The notes: generated by a model from the sequence alone, not told the origin. Shown: positions 45,300 through 55,101, numbered from the stretch's first letter. The stretch is DNA of 64,000 nucleotides from JAJRVM01 sp041752115 (GCA_041752115.1 JBGSHS010000370.1:1-64000), one strand, 5' to 3'. Program-made: numbers and translations.

Positions 45300-45413
45300 T
45301 CATTTATCCTTCTTCTTTCCTTTCTTCCTCTTCTTCTTTTCCTTCTTTTCCTTCTTTTTCCCATCGTCGCACCGACCAGTGCACTGACCTTTGACGCAGT
45401 AAGGGCACGACAT
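45300..45413 (-). CDS. 37-residue microprotein: CxxC-type knuckle plus Lys-rich tail
   Basis: Reads MSCPYCVKGQCTGRCDDG and then a tail of 19 residues of which 14 are lysine or arginine, ending in Asp-Lys and a TGA stop. Four cysteines are spaced CxxC-x4-CxxxC, suitable for one zinc or iron-sulfur centre. The polypurine run on this strand (45303-45364) encodes the tail in frame without a stop, and the protein ends cleanly at 45300. A GGCGAG lies about eight bases before the ATG. It is too short for ordinary gene finders. It lies upstream of the BtrH-like gene on the same strand. The role is unknown; similar CxxC/Lys-rich minis are seen in planctomycetes. Confidence 0.55.
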   Translation of the reverse strand: MSCPYCVKGQCTGRCDDGKKKEKKEKKKRKKGKKKDK

Positions 45414-45896
45414 GGTTAGCTCGCCTGCAAAAGGACTGTCTCAACAGCTCGTTTCGGGTTGTCGGCCAGTTGGCCGAGTGTGCCCCATTTTAGGGCTGCC
45501 TGCGACCTGCTTCCAAGAGCAGATTCGGGCTCGCCTTATTCTGCGTTTCTGTGCGCGGCGATCCCGCGCAGCCACTATGCTGGTTGGACGTTTCCCACGG
45601 ACCGTCCGGTGCGTGACGGCGAAGCGGTGGTACCCATTGTCCCCGGGGCGCCGGGTTGCGCGGCGTACGCGGGGGTGTTCGATCGGTCAATGGCCAGATC
45701 ACCGCCGGGTCTGGCAGACACGGCCTCTGGCAAGAAATGCCACGACCCAGAGGCCTCAACCAAATTGCTGCTGGCACCTGCCACCTACCACAACCGGACG
45801 AACCTGCGGGATGCCTCATTGGCCACGGCGAGCCAGGGAATCGCGCTGGTCGACGGAGATGTCGGTTGCAGTCCTGGAAGCACTCGCCGTGTGCAT
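45414..45896. other. Intergenic, about 480 bp
   Basis: Open frames on both strands exist (for example 45459-45920 plus) but have no recognisable domain or start site. It may be a decayed gene; nothing further is seen. Confidence 0.35.
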
Positions 45897-46280
45897 TCAG
45901 CTGGCGGTCGAGCGGGTTAGTCGAGCGCGGACGAATGAGCGGATGCAGGCGAGCAGCAGGATCCCGCTGAGGACCGCCATCAGCAAGAGTGATGTCAAGA
46001 TCGTGGGTTTCACCTGGGCTCCCTGAGCCAGCTTCATCCCCAGTCGCCCCACTGGGAGCAGGAGGCCGAGCAGGGCGAGCAGGGAAACGACGTGCATGGC
46101 GTGCTTGCGCCATGAATCGCGCAGGGCCAGGAGGCCGAGCAGGAAAATCGGCAGGCCGGCCGCGGCGGGAATCAGGGCGGTCGGGCTGACCCAGTCACCT
46201 TCCGCTGCAGTCAGGCCGAAATAAAGCCCTGCTCCCACCAACATCAAGAGCAGTCCGATGATGATTGTCAGGCGTGTCAT
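45897..46280 (-). CDS. Small four-helix membrane protein
   Basis: A 127-residue protein made of four hydrophobic helices (about 3-23, 35-52, 62-82, 93-115) separated by short charged loops, with an Arg-rich C-terminus (CIRSFVRARLTRS). Such proteins are usually annotated as hypothetical membrane proteins. It lies between the BtrH-like region and a fused symporter on the same strand, with no functional clue. The ATG is followed directly by the first helix. Confidence 0.7.
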   Translation of the reverse strand: MTRLTIIIGLLLMLVGAGLYFGLTAAEGDWVSPTALIPAAAGLPIFLLGLLALRDSWRKHAMHVVSLLALLGLLLPVGRLGMKLAQGAQVKPTILTSLLLMAVLSGILLLACIRSFVRARLTRSTAS

Positions 46281-46532
46281 GGTGGATGCTTTCTGCCTGT
46301 GAGTCTTCTTGTTGAGCCAAGTCTACCGTCTACTGGTCTGTAGCGTCTATTGGTTTGTAGCGCGCCGAGGCGTTTGGTCCAGGCCACGCTCCGCGAAATC
46401 GGGCGTGTGGCGTGTCTGCCGGCGGCCGGTCACCACCGTCTACGGCTGCACGGATCATGGCCGGCACTGCTGTTGGAGATCGGTGGACGCGTCCGGCTGA
46501 CGGGCAGGGCTCCGGGGTGCCTGCATCGCCGG

Positions 46533-48746
46533 TCAGCCGCCCCAGCCCAGGACGTTGCGCAGCACGCTCCAACGCGGTGGCTGGTGCTGCATGGTCTTGC
46601 CGAGTATCCAATGATCGTAATACTCCTGGAAGGTCCCGTCATCTTTGCGGACGGTGATCCAGTACTGCAGAAATCTCCGCATCTCGTCGTCCCGCGCCGC
46701 CGTCACATAGAACAGCGGGAGCGACGAGCGGATGTTATCGGGTAGCACCACTTCAAAGTGCGGGTAGAGCAGCGTATAGGCCGAGCCGCTTTCGGCGCCG
46801 ATCAACAATCCGTCAAAGCGATCTTCCGTGTCGTCGAAGAACTGCTGGTTGGTCTGCAATTCAATCAGCTGAGCCAGCGGGAAGGACTTGCGCAGTCGGG
46901 CCAGCGTGCGTCCGCTGAGGTCGACGTAGGCCAGCCGCAATCCATCGATGCTGGCCATCGATCGGATTGAGCGAAACTCGTCGCTGCGATGGTCCCGCAC
47001 GACCACCGAGAGCGTCAACTCCAGGTAGGGAGAGGTATGTTCCAGCATCTCTGCTCGCTCCAGTGTCCCGACCAGTCCCGACATGACCACGTCGAAGTGA
47101 TCGTCGCGCGACTGCTGGAGCAGGTTGGCGTGGGAGAACGGAACGAACTCAATGCTGGCATTCAGGTCGAGCGCCAACGCGTGTGCCAGGTTGACGTCGA
47201 AGCCGACCAGATCTCCATGTGCATTGAAATAGGCGAAAGGGAGCGCATCGGCGTTATAAGCGACGCGAATCACACCGCGCCGTCGGATCCGCTCGAGCAA
47301 TGATTCGCCTGGCAGAAGCGGATCAGGATTGGGAGCTGCTTCTCGAGCGACCGTGGCCGGTGCGGGCTGATCGAGCAACTGCATTTCAGCGAACACATCG
47401 CTGCGGTTCTCCAGGGACTTCAGAGAGGGAGCCAATGACAGCCGCAACGTCACGATCAGGGCGACGCTGGTCACGGATAAGACGGCGCCATAGCGTGCCA
47501 GTGCGCCCCAACGCAACTGCAGACGACCGGTAAAGGCACAGGTCGTCAGCACGGTAAAGGCGACCAGATGCATCACTCCGACAGCATCGCCCAGGCGTCC
47601 GCACCAGACCCCGGAGAGCAGAAACAGCTGGAACATATCGTGAGGCAGGTGCATCTGGTCGAGTAGTGTCGGAATCGCCAGAATCGGGCCTCCGAAATAG
47701 CTGAGCAACCCGCTCGACAGCAGAGTCGGATAGTGGCTCCAGGGGATCCCGTTTCCCAGGAACCAGGCCGCAAACGGGATGAAGAGGATACTCAGCAGCT
47801 TGCCCGCGTGCGGAAACGAGTAGGCGATGGGATACAGTGTGTCGACGGCAGGTGCCGTGGAGTCACCCTGTGCGCGGTGCTGCCGGGCGAACAGTTGTTC
47901 CGTGTGCTCGATCAGCAGAGGCAGTACGATGATCAGCTTTCCGGTGACAAACGCTGTAATCAGCGAGTCGCGTGAAACTCGCATGACCTCTCGATACGTG
48001 AACGGCGTACAGGTCGTGATGAGCAGCGGGAACGCCAGAAAGATGAGCGCCGCGGCTCCCAGCGTGTAGACGATCAAGTACGCCTGCAGTCGCTCCACTT
48101 CGCCGAGCGACATGGTGCCGGTCGTATTGGCTGCGATGGCGAACACACCCAGTGGTGTCAGGCGGACGATCTGCGTGTTGACTCGGATCAGGACTTTCGC
48201 CAACACGTCGAGCGAGTCGATGACCTTATCGCGCTCGTTGACACCTGAGAGCGCCAGTCCGGAAACGATACACATCAGCACCACGGCCGGAACCTGTCCG
48301 TCTGACAGGGACGCGAAGATGTTGGAGGGAATAAAGAGTTCCACCAGATCGGTCGCTTCTCGAGTCTGCTCCTGAGCGATGCTGAACGTGGAGCCCGCTT
48401 GCCAGGATGGAAAACTCCCCGACAGCAGCACGACCGAGAGCAAGGCAACGGCCCAGAGGAGCAACAGAGTGATTCCGCCCACCACGGCCAGTCGGTTGGA
48501 TTGCCGCAGCGAAAGTCGCCCGATATTGGCGATCAACGAGATGAAGATGTACGGCAGCACCGTCATCTGCAAGAGTCCGATGAACGCTTGCTCGAGAACG
48601 CTCAAGGGCGCACAGTATTCGCCGAAGAACAGCCCTGCCGCGATGCCGGCTCCGAGCCCCACCAGGATCATGGCGGTCAGGCTGGGCCGCTTCGCCCTGC
48701 GCGGCACGTGATCCGCCTCCTGCTTCACCGGTGCTACGTGCGTCAT
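46533..48746 (-). CDS. Dicarboxylate/amino acid:cation symporter fused to periplasmic solute-binding domain
   Basis: A 737-residue fusion. Residues about 20-430 are a DAACS (GltP/SDF) symporter with the characteristic segments LLQMTVLPYIFISLIANIG and GRLGDAVGVMHLVAFT. After a further helix (about 440-460) residues about 487-737 are an SBP_bac_3 binding protein (GVIRVAYNADALPFAYFNA, LVGFDVNLAHALALDLNA, DVVMSGLVGTLERAEML). The binding domain thus faces the periplasm, giving a symporter with its own receptor. DAACS transporters usually act without one. The ligand is probably an amino acid or dicarboxylate. Confidence 0.92.
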   Translation of the reverse strand: MTHVAPVKQEADHVPRRAKRPSLTAMILVGLGAGIAAGLFFGEYCAPLSVLEQAFIGLLQMTVLPYIFISLIANIGRLSLRQSNRLAVVGGITLLLLWAVALLSVVLLSGSFPSWQAGSTFSIAQEQTREATDLVELFIPSNIFASLSDGQVPAVVLMCIVSGLALSGVNERDKVIDSLDVLAKVLIRVNTQIVRLTPLGVFAIAANTTGTMSLGEVERLQAYLIVYTLGAAALIFLAFPLLITTCTPFTYREVMRVSRDSLITAFVTGKLIIVLPLLIEHTEQLFARQHRAQGDSTAPAVDTLYPIAYSFPHAGKLLSILFIPFAAWFLGNGIPWSHYPTLLSSGLLSYFGGPILAIPTLLDQMHLPHDMFQLFLLSGVWCGRLGDAVGVMHLVAFTVLTTCAFTGRLQLRWGALARYGAVLSVTSVALIVTLRLSLAPSLKSLENRSDVFAEMQLLDQPAPATVAREAAPNPDPLLPGESLLERIRRRGVIRVAYNADALPFAYFNAHGDLVGFDVNLAHALALDLNASIEFVPFSHANLLQQSRDDHFDVVMSGLVGTLERAEMLEHTSPYLELTLSVVVRDHRSDEFRSIRSMASIDGLRLAYVDLSGRTLARLRKSFPLAQLIELQTNQQFFDDTEDRFDGLLIGAESGSAYTLLYPHFEVVLPDNIRSSLPLFYVTAARDDEMRRFLQYWITVRKDDGTFQEYYDHWILGKTMQHQPPRWSVLRNVLGWGG

Positions 48747-49004
48747 TACGATCGCTCACTACGAAAGGGAAGGCTTGGTTCTGGAACACAACCCGGCCCG
48801 TGACGGTCATTACTCCACCGGGACCGGAACGGCCCTCACTCACGATCATCCGTTGCCAGCACCAGGATGCCGGCCACCGACTGCGACAGGCTGACGCTAT
48901 TGTAGTCGGCCTGGCGTGCCAGCCCAGTGCCACTTGTCTGGTGGCCATCCGGTCGGCTGGTAAGCCGGGGGAGCTATGTCTGATTGCGTTGACCGGATCC
49001 CTGG

Positions 49005-49988
49005 CTATTCATAGATCGGGAAGAACGTGTGAAACGCCCCCTCGCAAAAGACGCCAGGGTCGTTGTAACGCTGGTGCCGATCCAAGGCACTGATGGCCGA
49101 CATCTCCTCGTCGCGCAGCTCGAAATCAAAAATCTCCAGGTTCTCCACCAGACGTTCCGGGCGGGATGTTTTGGGAATGATCACCGTGTGACGCTGCACG
49201 CCCCAGCGGAGCAGGATCTGGGCCGGCGTCTTCCCGTACCGCGACGAGAGCTCGCGGATGAGCGGGACGTCCAGCAGGGAATCGCCGGCCTGAGCCATGT
49301 GCAGTTCGAAGTACGACAGGGCCCCCAAAGGAGAAAAGGCCGTGTAGATAACGTCCTGCTCACGACAATACTTCAGCAGCTTCGCCTGGACCAGGTATGG
49401 ATGCGATTCAACCTGCAGCACGGCCGGTGCAATCTCGGCGTAGGAAAGCAGATCCCGTAACAACGAACAGCCGAAATTGCTCACCCCAATGTTTCGGACC
49501 AGACCAGACCGCACCAGTGCTTCCATCGCTCCCCAGGTCTCATGGATCGGTACGCCGTCGGGATGCATTCGCGGGTGGGCAACCGAGGGGTCGTAGAACC
49601 AGCCGGGCGGGTAGCGCGTCTCGAGTGGCACGAATTGCAGGGCAATGGGAAAGTGGATCAGATACAGATCCAAGTAGTCCAGCTGCAGATCACGCAGTGA
49701 CTTTTCCACCGCCAGTCGCACATGCTCGCGACGATGGTACGTGTTCCAGAGTTTCGAAGTGATCCAGAGCTCCTCGCGCCGGCACAGGCCGTCACCGAGA
49801 GCCTGACTCAGGCCATCTCCGACTGCAGCCTCATTGCCGTAGTCGCAAGCGCAGTCGAAATGCCGGTAGCCGACCGAGATCGCTTCGCAGACCAGCTCCG
49901 CCGCCTGTGCGACGTCGACTTTCCACATGCCAAGTCCGACCGAAGGGATTGTATCGCCGCCGCGCAGCGTGAGAGCGGGAATCGTCAT
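49005..49988 (-). CDS. Aldo/keto reductase
   Basis: A 327-residue NADPH-dependent reductase with an (alpha/beta)8 barrel. The catalytic tetrad is visible: Asp and Tyr in HFDCACDYGNEAAVG, Lys in ITSKLWNTYHRREHV, and His in LYLIHFPIAL. Substrate is a sugar aldehyde or ketone, not defined. The ATG at 49986-49988 starts MTIPALTLRGGDTIPSVGLG, the family N-terminus; a longer frame begins 19 codons upstream but has no site. A GGAG lies about ten bases upstream. Confidence 0.93.
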   Translation of the reverse strand: MTIPALTLRGGDTIPSVGLGMWKVDVAQAAELVCEAISVGYRHFDCACDYGNEAAVGDGLSQALGDGLCRREELWITSKLWNTYHRREHVRLAVEKSLRDLQLDYLDLYLIHFPIALQFVPLETRYPPGWFYDPSVAHPRMHPDGVPIHETWGAMEALVRSGLVRNIGVSNFGCSLLRDLLSYAEIAPAVLQVESHPYLVQAKLLKYCREQDVIYTAFSPLGALSYFELHMAQAGDSLLDVPLIRELSSRYGKTPAQILLRWGVQRHTVIIPKTSRPERLVENLEIFDFELRDEEMSAISALDRHQRYNDPGVFCEGAFHTFFPIYE

Positions 49989-50417
49989 GAGGACTTCTCT
50001 CCGATACGAACGTCCACAACTCGGTTTCTTCGGGGTGAGGAGCAAATGCGCTGTGCTGGCCGATACCTGTCCGTGCTACTGGCGGTCCGGCCGTGTTTCC
50101 TCTTCCTTCCTCTTCCTTCTTCCCCTCGAAAACCGTTCACGACGGTGCCAGCATCGCATAATTCAGGCACAAATGATACGGGAGATACCCCTCGGGTGGA
50201 GACGGTGGCAGCGGGAGTCGCGCACCGGTCGTCTGGGACGGGCTGACTTGTGTGACGCACATCAGGTCCCTGCGGTGGTCCGGTCAGCGTCTGCTCCCGT
50301 TGCCGGCTTCGCCGCCTGTTGCCACATGCGATGGCAAAGATCGGTTACAATAGACGTCCGGTCGGGAGTTGGGCTCTCTCAAGTCATCGATGCATCGACG
50401 TACCAGGAGACGAGTCC
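49989..50417. other. Divergent intergenic region, about 430 bp
   Basis: Between the aldo/keto reductase (minus) and the fucose-isomerase-like gene (plus). TACAAT at 50346-50351 could be a -10 element of the latter. No gene is supported. Confidence 0.35.
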
Positions 50418-51992
50418 ATGAAAACGGTTGATATTGTATCAGGTTGTGCGTGTTGTGGCGTGAACCGGCGGAAGTTCCTGGCGGCGGGATGTGCGGCCTG
50501 TGCCGGAGCGGCGGGATTAGCGCTCACCGCTCCGCGCGTGCGCGCCAGCGATGCCAAAGGCAAGTTGCGCCTGCGTGTCCTCTATTCGCTCCATGCACCG
50601 CAGCAGCCGAGGCCCGATTGGCCCAATGTGGGATTTGATTTCGAACCTGTCATGAAGCGGATCAACGCGCTTCTGGCACGACAGTGTCCGGAGTTTGAAT
50701 TCCTGCCCGCTATGGCGACCGGTCCGGACCAGGCCAAAGAGATCGTGGAACAGGACAGCGCGGCGCCGGTGGATGGCTATATCGTCTACCAGCTGAACTG
50801 CTGGAATCAGGTTGTGCAGACAGTCGCCGGGACCGGCAAGCCGGTGCTGTATGCCGATTTCCAGTACGGCGGCAGCGGCGGGTTCCTGGTCTATACGGCC
50901 GCCTTCCTGCGGAACAAAGCTCCCAATGTTGGATTCGTTGCCTCTTCCAATCCGGAGGACTTGATCGCGGCGGTCAAGTGTTTTTCCGTGGTGCAGCAGG
51001 GCGGCTCGGCTGATCAGTTTGCCGCTGCCACCGCGCGTGTGCGGTGTGAGCGGACTCCCGATGCGAGCGCATTGGACTGCGTGGCGGATCCCCTTGAGGC
51101 TCTGTCGGCGGAGGAGTGTCTGAGGAAGATGAAGGAGTCGCGGATTCTGGCTGTGGGCGGTGCCTGGCCAGGTATCGCGCCGGCCATCATCAAGGAGATG
51201 GGGATTGATGTCGTGGATGTCCCGTTCACCGAAGTCAATGCGGCATGGGAGGCGGCCGACAAAGATCAGTCGCGGGAGATCGCCGACATGTGGCAGAAAG
51301 ATGCTCAGGAAATTCGGGGCGTATCGCGCGAGACGCTCGAAGTAAGTGCTGCCATGTATCTGGCGCAGAAAGCAGTGCTCGAAAAGCACCATGCCAACGC
51401 CATTACGATCAACTGCCTGGGTGGCTTCTACGAGAATCACATCCATGCGTATCCGTGCCTGGGATTCCATCAACTGCAGAACGAAGGACTCATTGGCGCC
51501 TGCGAATGCGATGTACGTTCGACTGCCACGATGGTGGCGATGAACATCATGACGCAGGGACGACCAGGCTACATCTCGGATCCGGTCATGGACACGGCGA
51601 AGCGCCAGATCATTTATGCTCACTGCGTCGCATCGAATCGAGTGCTGGGCCCCGAGGGTGTACGCAATCCGTTCGAAATCCAGACCCATTCGGAGGATCG
51701 TCAGGGGGCGTCTGTACGCAGCGTATTGCCGCTGGGTTACATGACGACCACGCTGGAGTTTGGCCCCGAGCGCAAGCTGATCCTGATGCATCGCGGCAAA
51801 GCCGTGGACAACATTTCCGATGACCGCGCTTGCCGAACCAAACTGGCCGCTGAGCCGGTCGGTGACATCGAGAAGCTGTTCACCCAATGGGATCAGTGGG
51901 GCTGGCATCGGGTGACCGTCTACGGCGATTTGAAGGAGCCCGTCTACGCGCTGGCCGATGCACTCGGCTGGAAAGTCCTCGAAGAAGCCTGA
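50418..51992 (+). CDS. Tat-exported fucose/arabinose isomerase-like protein
   Basis: A 524-residue protein with a twin-arginine signal (NRRKFLAAGCAACAGAAG) and an L-fucose isomerase-like fold. FVASSNPEDLIAAVKCFSVV is the second-domain start, and NAITINCLGGFYE and ACECDVRSTATMVAMN contain the metal and substrate residues (Glu, Asp, His-rich HAYPCLGFHQL). The family interconverts aldoses and ketoses with Mn2+. Export of such an isomerase is a planctomycete trait. AGGAG lies about eight bases before the ATG. It is followed by a hairpin repeat and a secreted hydrolase. Confidence 0.85.
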   Translation: MKTVDIVSGCACCGVNRRKFLAAGCAACAGAAGLALTAPRVRASDAKGKLRLRVLYSLHAPQQPRPDWPNVGFDFEPVMKRINALLARQCPEFEFLPAMATGPDQAKEIVEQDSAAPVDGYIVYQLNCWNQVVQTVAGTGKPVLYADFQYGGSGGFLVYTAAFLRNKAPNVGFVASSNPEDLIAAVKCFSVVQQGGSADQFAAATARVRCERTPDASALDCVADPLEALSAEECLRKMKESRILAVGGAWPGIAPAIIKEMGIDVVDVPFTEVNAAWEAADKDQSREIADMWQKDAQEIRGVSRETLEVSAAMYLAQKAVLEKHHANAITINCLGGFYENHIHAYPCLGFHQLQNEGLIGACECDVRSTATMVAMNIMTQGRPGYISDPVMDTAKRQIIYAHCVASNRVLGPEGVRNPFEIQTHSEDRQGASVRSVLPLGYMTTTLEFGPERKLILMHRGKAVDNISDDRACRTKLAAEPVGDIEKLFTQWDQWGWHRVTVYGDLKEPVYALADALGWKVLEEA

Positions 51993-52273
51993 TGCCTCCT
52001 GTGGATGACCGCGTAGCACATAGCACGCCGTAGCACGCACGTGAGTGCGTGACATGCAGTGTCCTGAAGCATGCTTGTGGCGCACCAGTTCGCCGGGGCA
52101 TGTCGTGGGCTGAAGCCCGCGCTACGCGGTCGCGCGCCGGAAGCCGGGTCCTTGCTCCTGGTGACGGTTGTGCGCATACTCGAGAGTCAGCCTCCCGTGG
52201 AAGCCGGGCCGAAGACATCGTCTCTTCGGCCCGCGTTGGGGGCGAGCGTGGATACACCTGTGAAGGAGATGGC
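51993..52273. repeat. Stem-loop repeats in spacer
   Basis: CACGCAC-GTGA-GTGCGTG (52034-52051) and GGGCTGAAGCCC (52107-52118), both members of the intergenic stem-loop family also seen near 3.8, 20.3, 24.0 and 26.6 kb. Confidence 0.7.
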
Positions 52274-53590
52274 ATGTCATTTCGTCGCTATCGAGCGAGT
52301 ACTTATCGACTTCTGCAAGGCCTGACGTTGACGATGGTGGCCTGCGGGTTCGTGATGGTCCGTAGCGGACAGGCTGCGGGAGATGAGTGGCGGAGTTTGT
52401 CCGCGGGGCTCAGTTCATCCGAGGCGGTCGGGGCGCTGGAGAAGTATCTGGCGACCGAACCGGCCGAACGTCCTGAACTCGGCGCTCAGTCGTTTGCTCA
52501 GGTGCCGCTGACGCGGGCGGATGCCCAGCGGACTCGACAGCTGTTGGTCACCGATCACGCGGCGCGGGTTCGGCAGTCGCGTGCCGGCGAAATGGAAGCA
52601 CGTGAAGTGGTCGAGGAATCACTCAAGATGCCGTTTGACTACAAGGTGTTTGGCGAGAAGCCGCCGCAGGGACGCAGCCTGTACATTTCGATGCACGGTG
52701 GTGGGGGCGCTCCGAAACGAGTCAATGACCAGCAATGGGAGAACCAGAAACGCCTGTATCAGCTGGAGGAAGGGGTCTACCTGGTCCCTCGCGCCCCGAC
52801 GGACACGTGGAACTTGTGGCATCAGGACCACATCGATCGGATGTTCGGCCGCTTGATCGAGGACCTGATTGTGTTCGAAGAGGTTGATTCGGACCGTGTC
52901 TACATCATGGGGTATTCGGCGGGAGGGGACGGGGTGTTCCAGCTGGCGCCGCGCATGGCGGATCGACTGGCGGCAGCGGCGATGATGGCGGGGCATCCCA
53001 ATGAGACTTCGCCGTTGGGGCTTCGCAACCTGCCGTTTGCTGTGTATATGGGGGGACGCGATGCAGCGTACCAACGCAACGAAGTGGCTCGGCAGTGGGA
53101 GAAACAACTGGCGGATCTGCAGGCGGCCGATCCTGGTGGCTATGTTCATCTGGTGCAGATCTTTCCCGACAAAGGACACTGGATGGACCGGGAAGATGCG
53201 GCGGCCATCCCGTGGATGGCGCAGTACCGGCGCCAGCGTCTGCCGGAGAGAATTGTGTGGAAACAGGATGACGTGCGGCATGCCCGCTTCTACTGGCTCG
53301 CCGTTGATCCGCAGTCCCTTGCTGATCGAGCCGAAGTGATTGCCACACGCGCTGCGGCGAAATTCGATCTGCAGGCGCAAGGAGTCACGCGATTGACGCT
53401 GTTGCTCAACGACGACATGGTCGACCTGGATCAGCCGATCGAAGTGACTTCGCGCGGCCAGGTGTTGTTCTCCGGTGTTGTGCCGCGAACGATCGACGTG
53501 TTGTCCAGAACACTCCAGCAGCGAGGCGACGGCAAGGATGTCTTCTGCGGCCAGGTGAACGTGGAGTTGCCTCCAGCGAGCGGCCCCTAG
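52274..53590 (+). CDS. Secreted alpha/beta hydrolase
   Basis: A 438-residue protein with a signal (residues 10-35) and a PHB-depolymerase-like alpha/beta hydrolase core. The nucleophile elbow is GYSAGGDG (Ser about 214), the oxyanion segment is ISMHGGGGAP and the catalytic His lies in DKGHWMD. It is likely an esterase or carbohydrate-esterase-type enzyme. The ATG has AAGGAG seven bases upstream. Its TAG stop overlaps the TAG of the convergent GH13 gene in a shared CTAG. Confidence 0.85.
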   Translation: MSFRRYRASTYRLLQGLTLTMVACGFVMVRSGQAAGDEWRSLSAGLSSSEAVGALEKYLATEPAERPELGAQSFAQVPLTRADAQRTRQLLVTDHAARVRQSRAGEMEAREVVEESLKMPFDYKVFGEKPPQGRSLYISMHGGGGAPKRVNDQQWENQKRLYQLEEGVYLVPRAPTDTWNLWHQDHIDRMFGRLIEDLIVFEEVDSDRVYIMGYSAGGDGVFQLAPRMADRLAAAAMMAGHPNETSPLGLRNLPFAVYMGGRDAAYQRNEVARQWEKQLADLQAADPGGYVHLVQIFPDKGHWMDREDAAAIPWMAQYRRQRLPERIVWKQDDVRHARFYWLAVDPQSLADRAEVIATRAAAKFDLQAQGVTRLTLLLNDDMVDLDQPIEVTSRGQVLFSGVVPRTIDVLSRTLQQRGDGKDVFCGQVNVELPPASGP

Positions 53591-55101
53591 ATGGCTCTCG
53601 CGCCACGCTCACTCAGGACGATGCCGCTGCGTGCGGCTATGGTTGCGTGCGCGCGACCGTCCAGCACGGTCAGTTCCGTGTCTGGGCCGAAGACACTCTT
53701 CAGATGCGTGCCATCGGGAAAGCTGCCGGTAACGGATACGTCGAGTTGAGCTGCATGATCGGCGGTATTGATGATGACCAGCAGCCTCCCGGATTCGCTG
53801 TGACGGAGGAAAGCGTACTGCTGATCGACGGCTGCGAGTGAAGTCAAAGCTCCGTGGCGCAGTACCGGCCACTGGTGCCGTAGTCTGATCGCGGCTCGAA
53901 AATACTCCAGCATCTCGCGGTCCCACGACTGGGGATCGTGCCACGGGAACGGCCATCTCGCGTCGATGTCGCGATGCGGCGAGTCGAAACGCCGGGTACC
54001 GCGCAGCGCGATTTCGTCGCCATAATAGACGCAGGGAGCGCCCGGAAAAGTCATCTGCAGGAGTGTCGCCAGTCGCACGGTCGCCTTGTCGCCGCGGGCG
54101 ATGCTCAAGACGCGTGGAGCGTCGTGGCTGTCGAGCAGATTCAGCTGAACGAGGGTCGTCGCCCAGTCGTAGCGAGCCAAAAGATCCTCGATTCTCCGGC
54201 GAAACTCCACAGCATCGATGCCTGGATACGGATTGTAGGATCGGTCACGGACCAGTGCCTGGCTGACGCGGTTCCCGGCCGCAAACGCGATGGCTGCCGC
54301 AGCGAACACGTAGTTCATCGTCGCGTCGAATCGATCGCCACGCAGCCAATCGGGAGCTTCCCGCCAGATCTCGCCCACAATGTACATGTCGGACTTGATG
54401 GCGCGCATGCGGACTCGGAACTCTTCCCAGAACCCTGGCGTCTTGATCTCGGTCGGTACATCCAGCCGCCAACCGTCAATGTCGTATTCGCGGATCCAGT
54501 ACTCGCCCACTCGCATCAGGTACTCTCGCACGTCCGGATTGTCCGTGTTCAGTTTCGGCAACGCGCGATTGTCAGCCCACCCCAGATAGTTGGCCTTCAA
54601 ACGTCCGTCATAGGCGCTCAGCGGCCAGTCCTTGATATGAAACCAACTCAGCCACGGCGAATGCGGCCCGTTTTCCAGGATATCGTTGAAGGGAAAGAAC
54701 CCGCGACTGGCATGATTGAACACTCCGTCCAGTACGATGCGCACTCCGCGTGCGTGGGCAGCCTGCACCAATGCGCGTAGTCCTTCGTTGCCGCCCAGCA
54801 ATGGATCGACCTGATAGTAGTCGTGCGTGTGATACCGGTGATTGCTCGCCGATTGAAAGATCGGCGTCAGGTAGATCGCTGTAATACCCAGATCGGTCAG
54901 ATAGTCCAGATGCTCGACGATTCCCGGCAAGTCCCCTCCGTGATAACCCTGTCGAGTCGGTGCGGAGTGCCAGGACACCAGGTTACCCGGTTTGGACACC
55001 TGCTCACTGCGGGCGAAACGATCGGGGAAAATCTGATAGAAGACGGCATCCTGCACCCAAGCCGGCCTGGCCGCCAAGAGTGGATCAATCGCTTGGGACA
55101 T
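53587..55101 (-). CDS. Glycoside hydrolase family 13 (cyclomaltodextrinase/neopullulanase-like)
   Basis: A 504-residue alpha-amylase-type enzyme hydrolysing alpha-1,4 or alpha-1,6 glucans. The conserved regions are present: DGVFNH (125-130), GWRLDVPTE with the nucleophile Asp214, GEIW with the acid/base Glu244, and the SHD motif with Asp327. It starts WVQDAVFYQIFPDRF almost immediately, so the N-terminal carbohydrate-binding domain of true neopullulanases is absent. No signal peptide, so cytoplasmic. It probably cleaves imported oligosaccharides. Confidence 0.95.
   Translation of the reverse strand: MSQAIDPLLAARPAWVQDAVFYQIFPDRFARSEQVSKPGNLVSWHSAPTRQGYHGGDLPGIVEHLDYLTDLGITAIYLTPIFQSASNHRYHTHDYYQVDPLLGGNEGLRALVQAAHARGVRIVLDGVFNHASRGFFPFNDILENGPHSPWLSWFHIKDWPLSAYDGRLKANYLGWADNRALPKLNTDNPDVREYLMRVGEYWIREYDIDGWRLDVPTEIKTPGFWEEFRVRMRAIKSDMYIVGEIWREAPDWLRGDRFDATMNYVFAAAAIAFAAGNRVSQALVRDRSYNPYPGIDAVEFRRRIEDLLARYDWATTLVQLNLLDSHDAPRVLSIARGDKATVRLATLLQMTFPGAPCVYYGDEIALRGTRRFDSPHRDIDARWPFPWHDPQSWDREMLEYFRAAIRLRHQWPVLRHGALTSLAAVDQQYAFLRHSESGRLLVIINTADHAAQLDVSVTGSFPDGTHLKSVFGPDTELTVLDGRAHATIAARSGIVLSERGARAI

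Noticed and set aside
45459..45920. Possible 153-codon protein on the plus strand
   Set aside because: No recognisable domain, no ribosome binding site and composition of a random frame.
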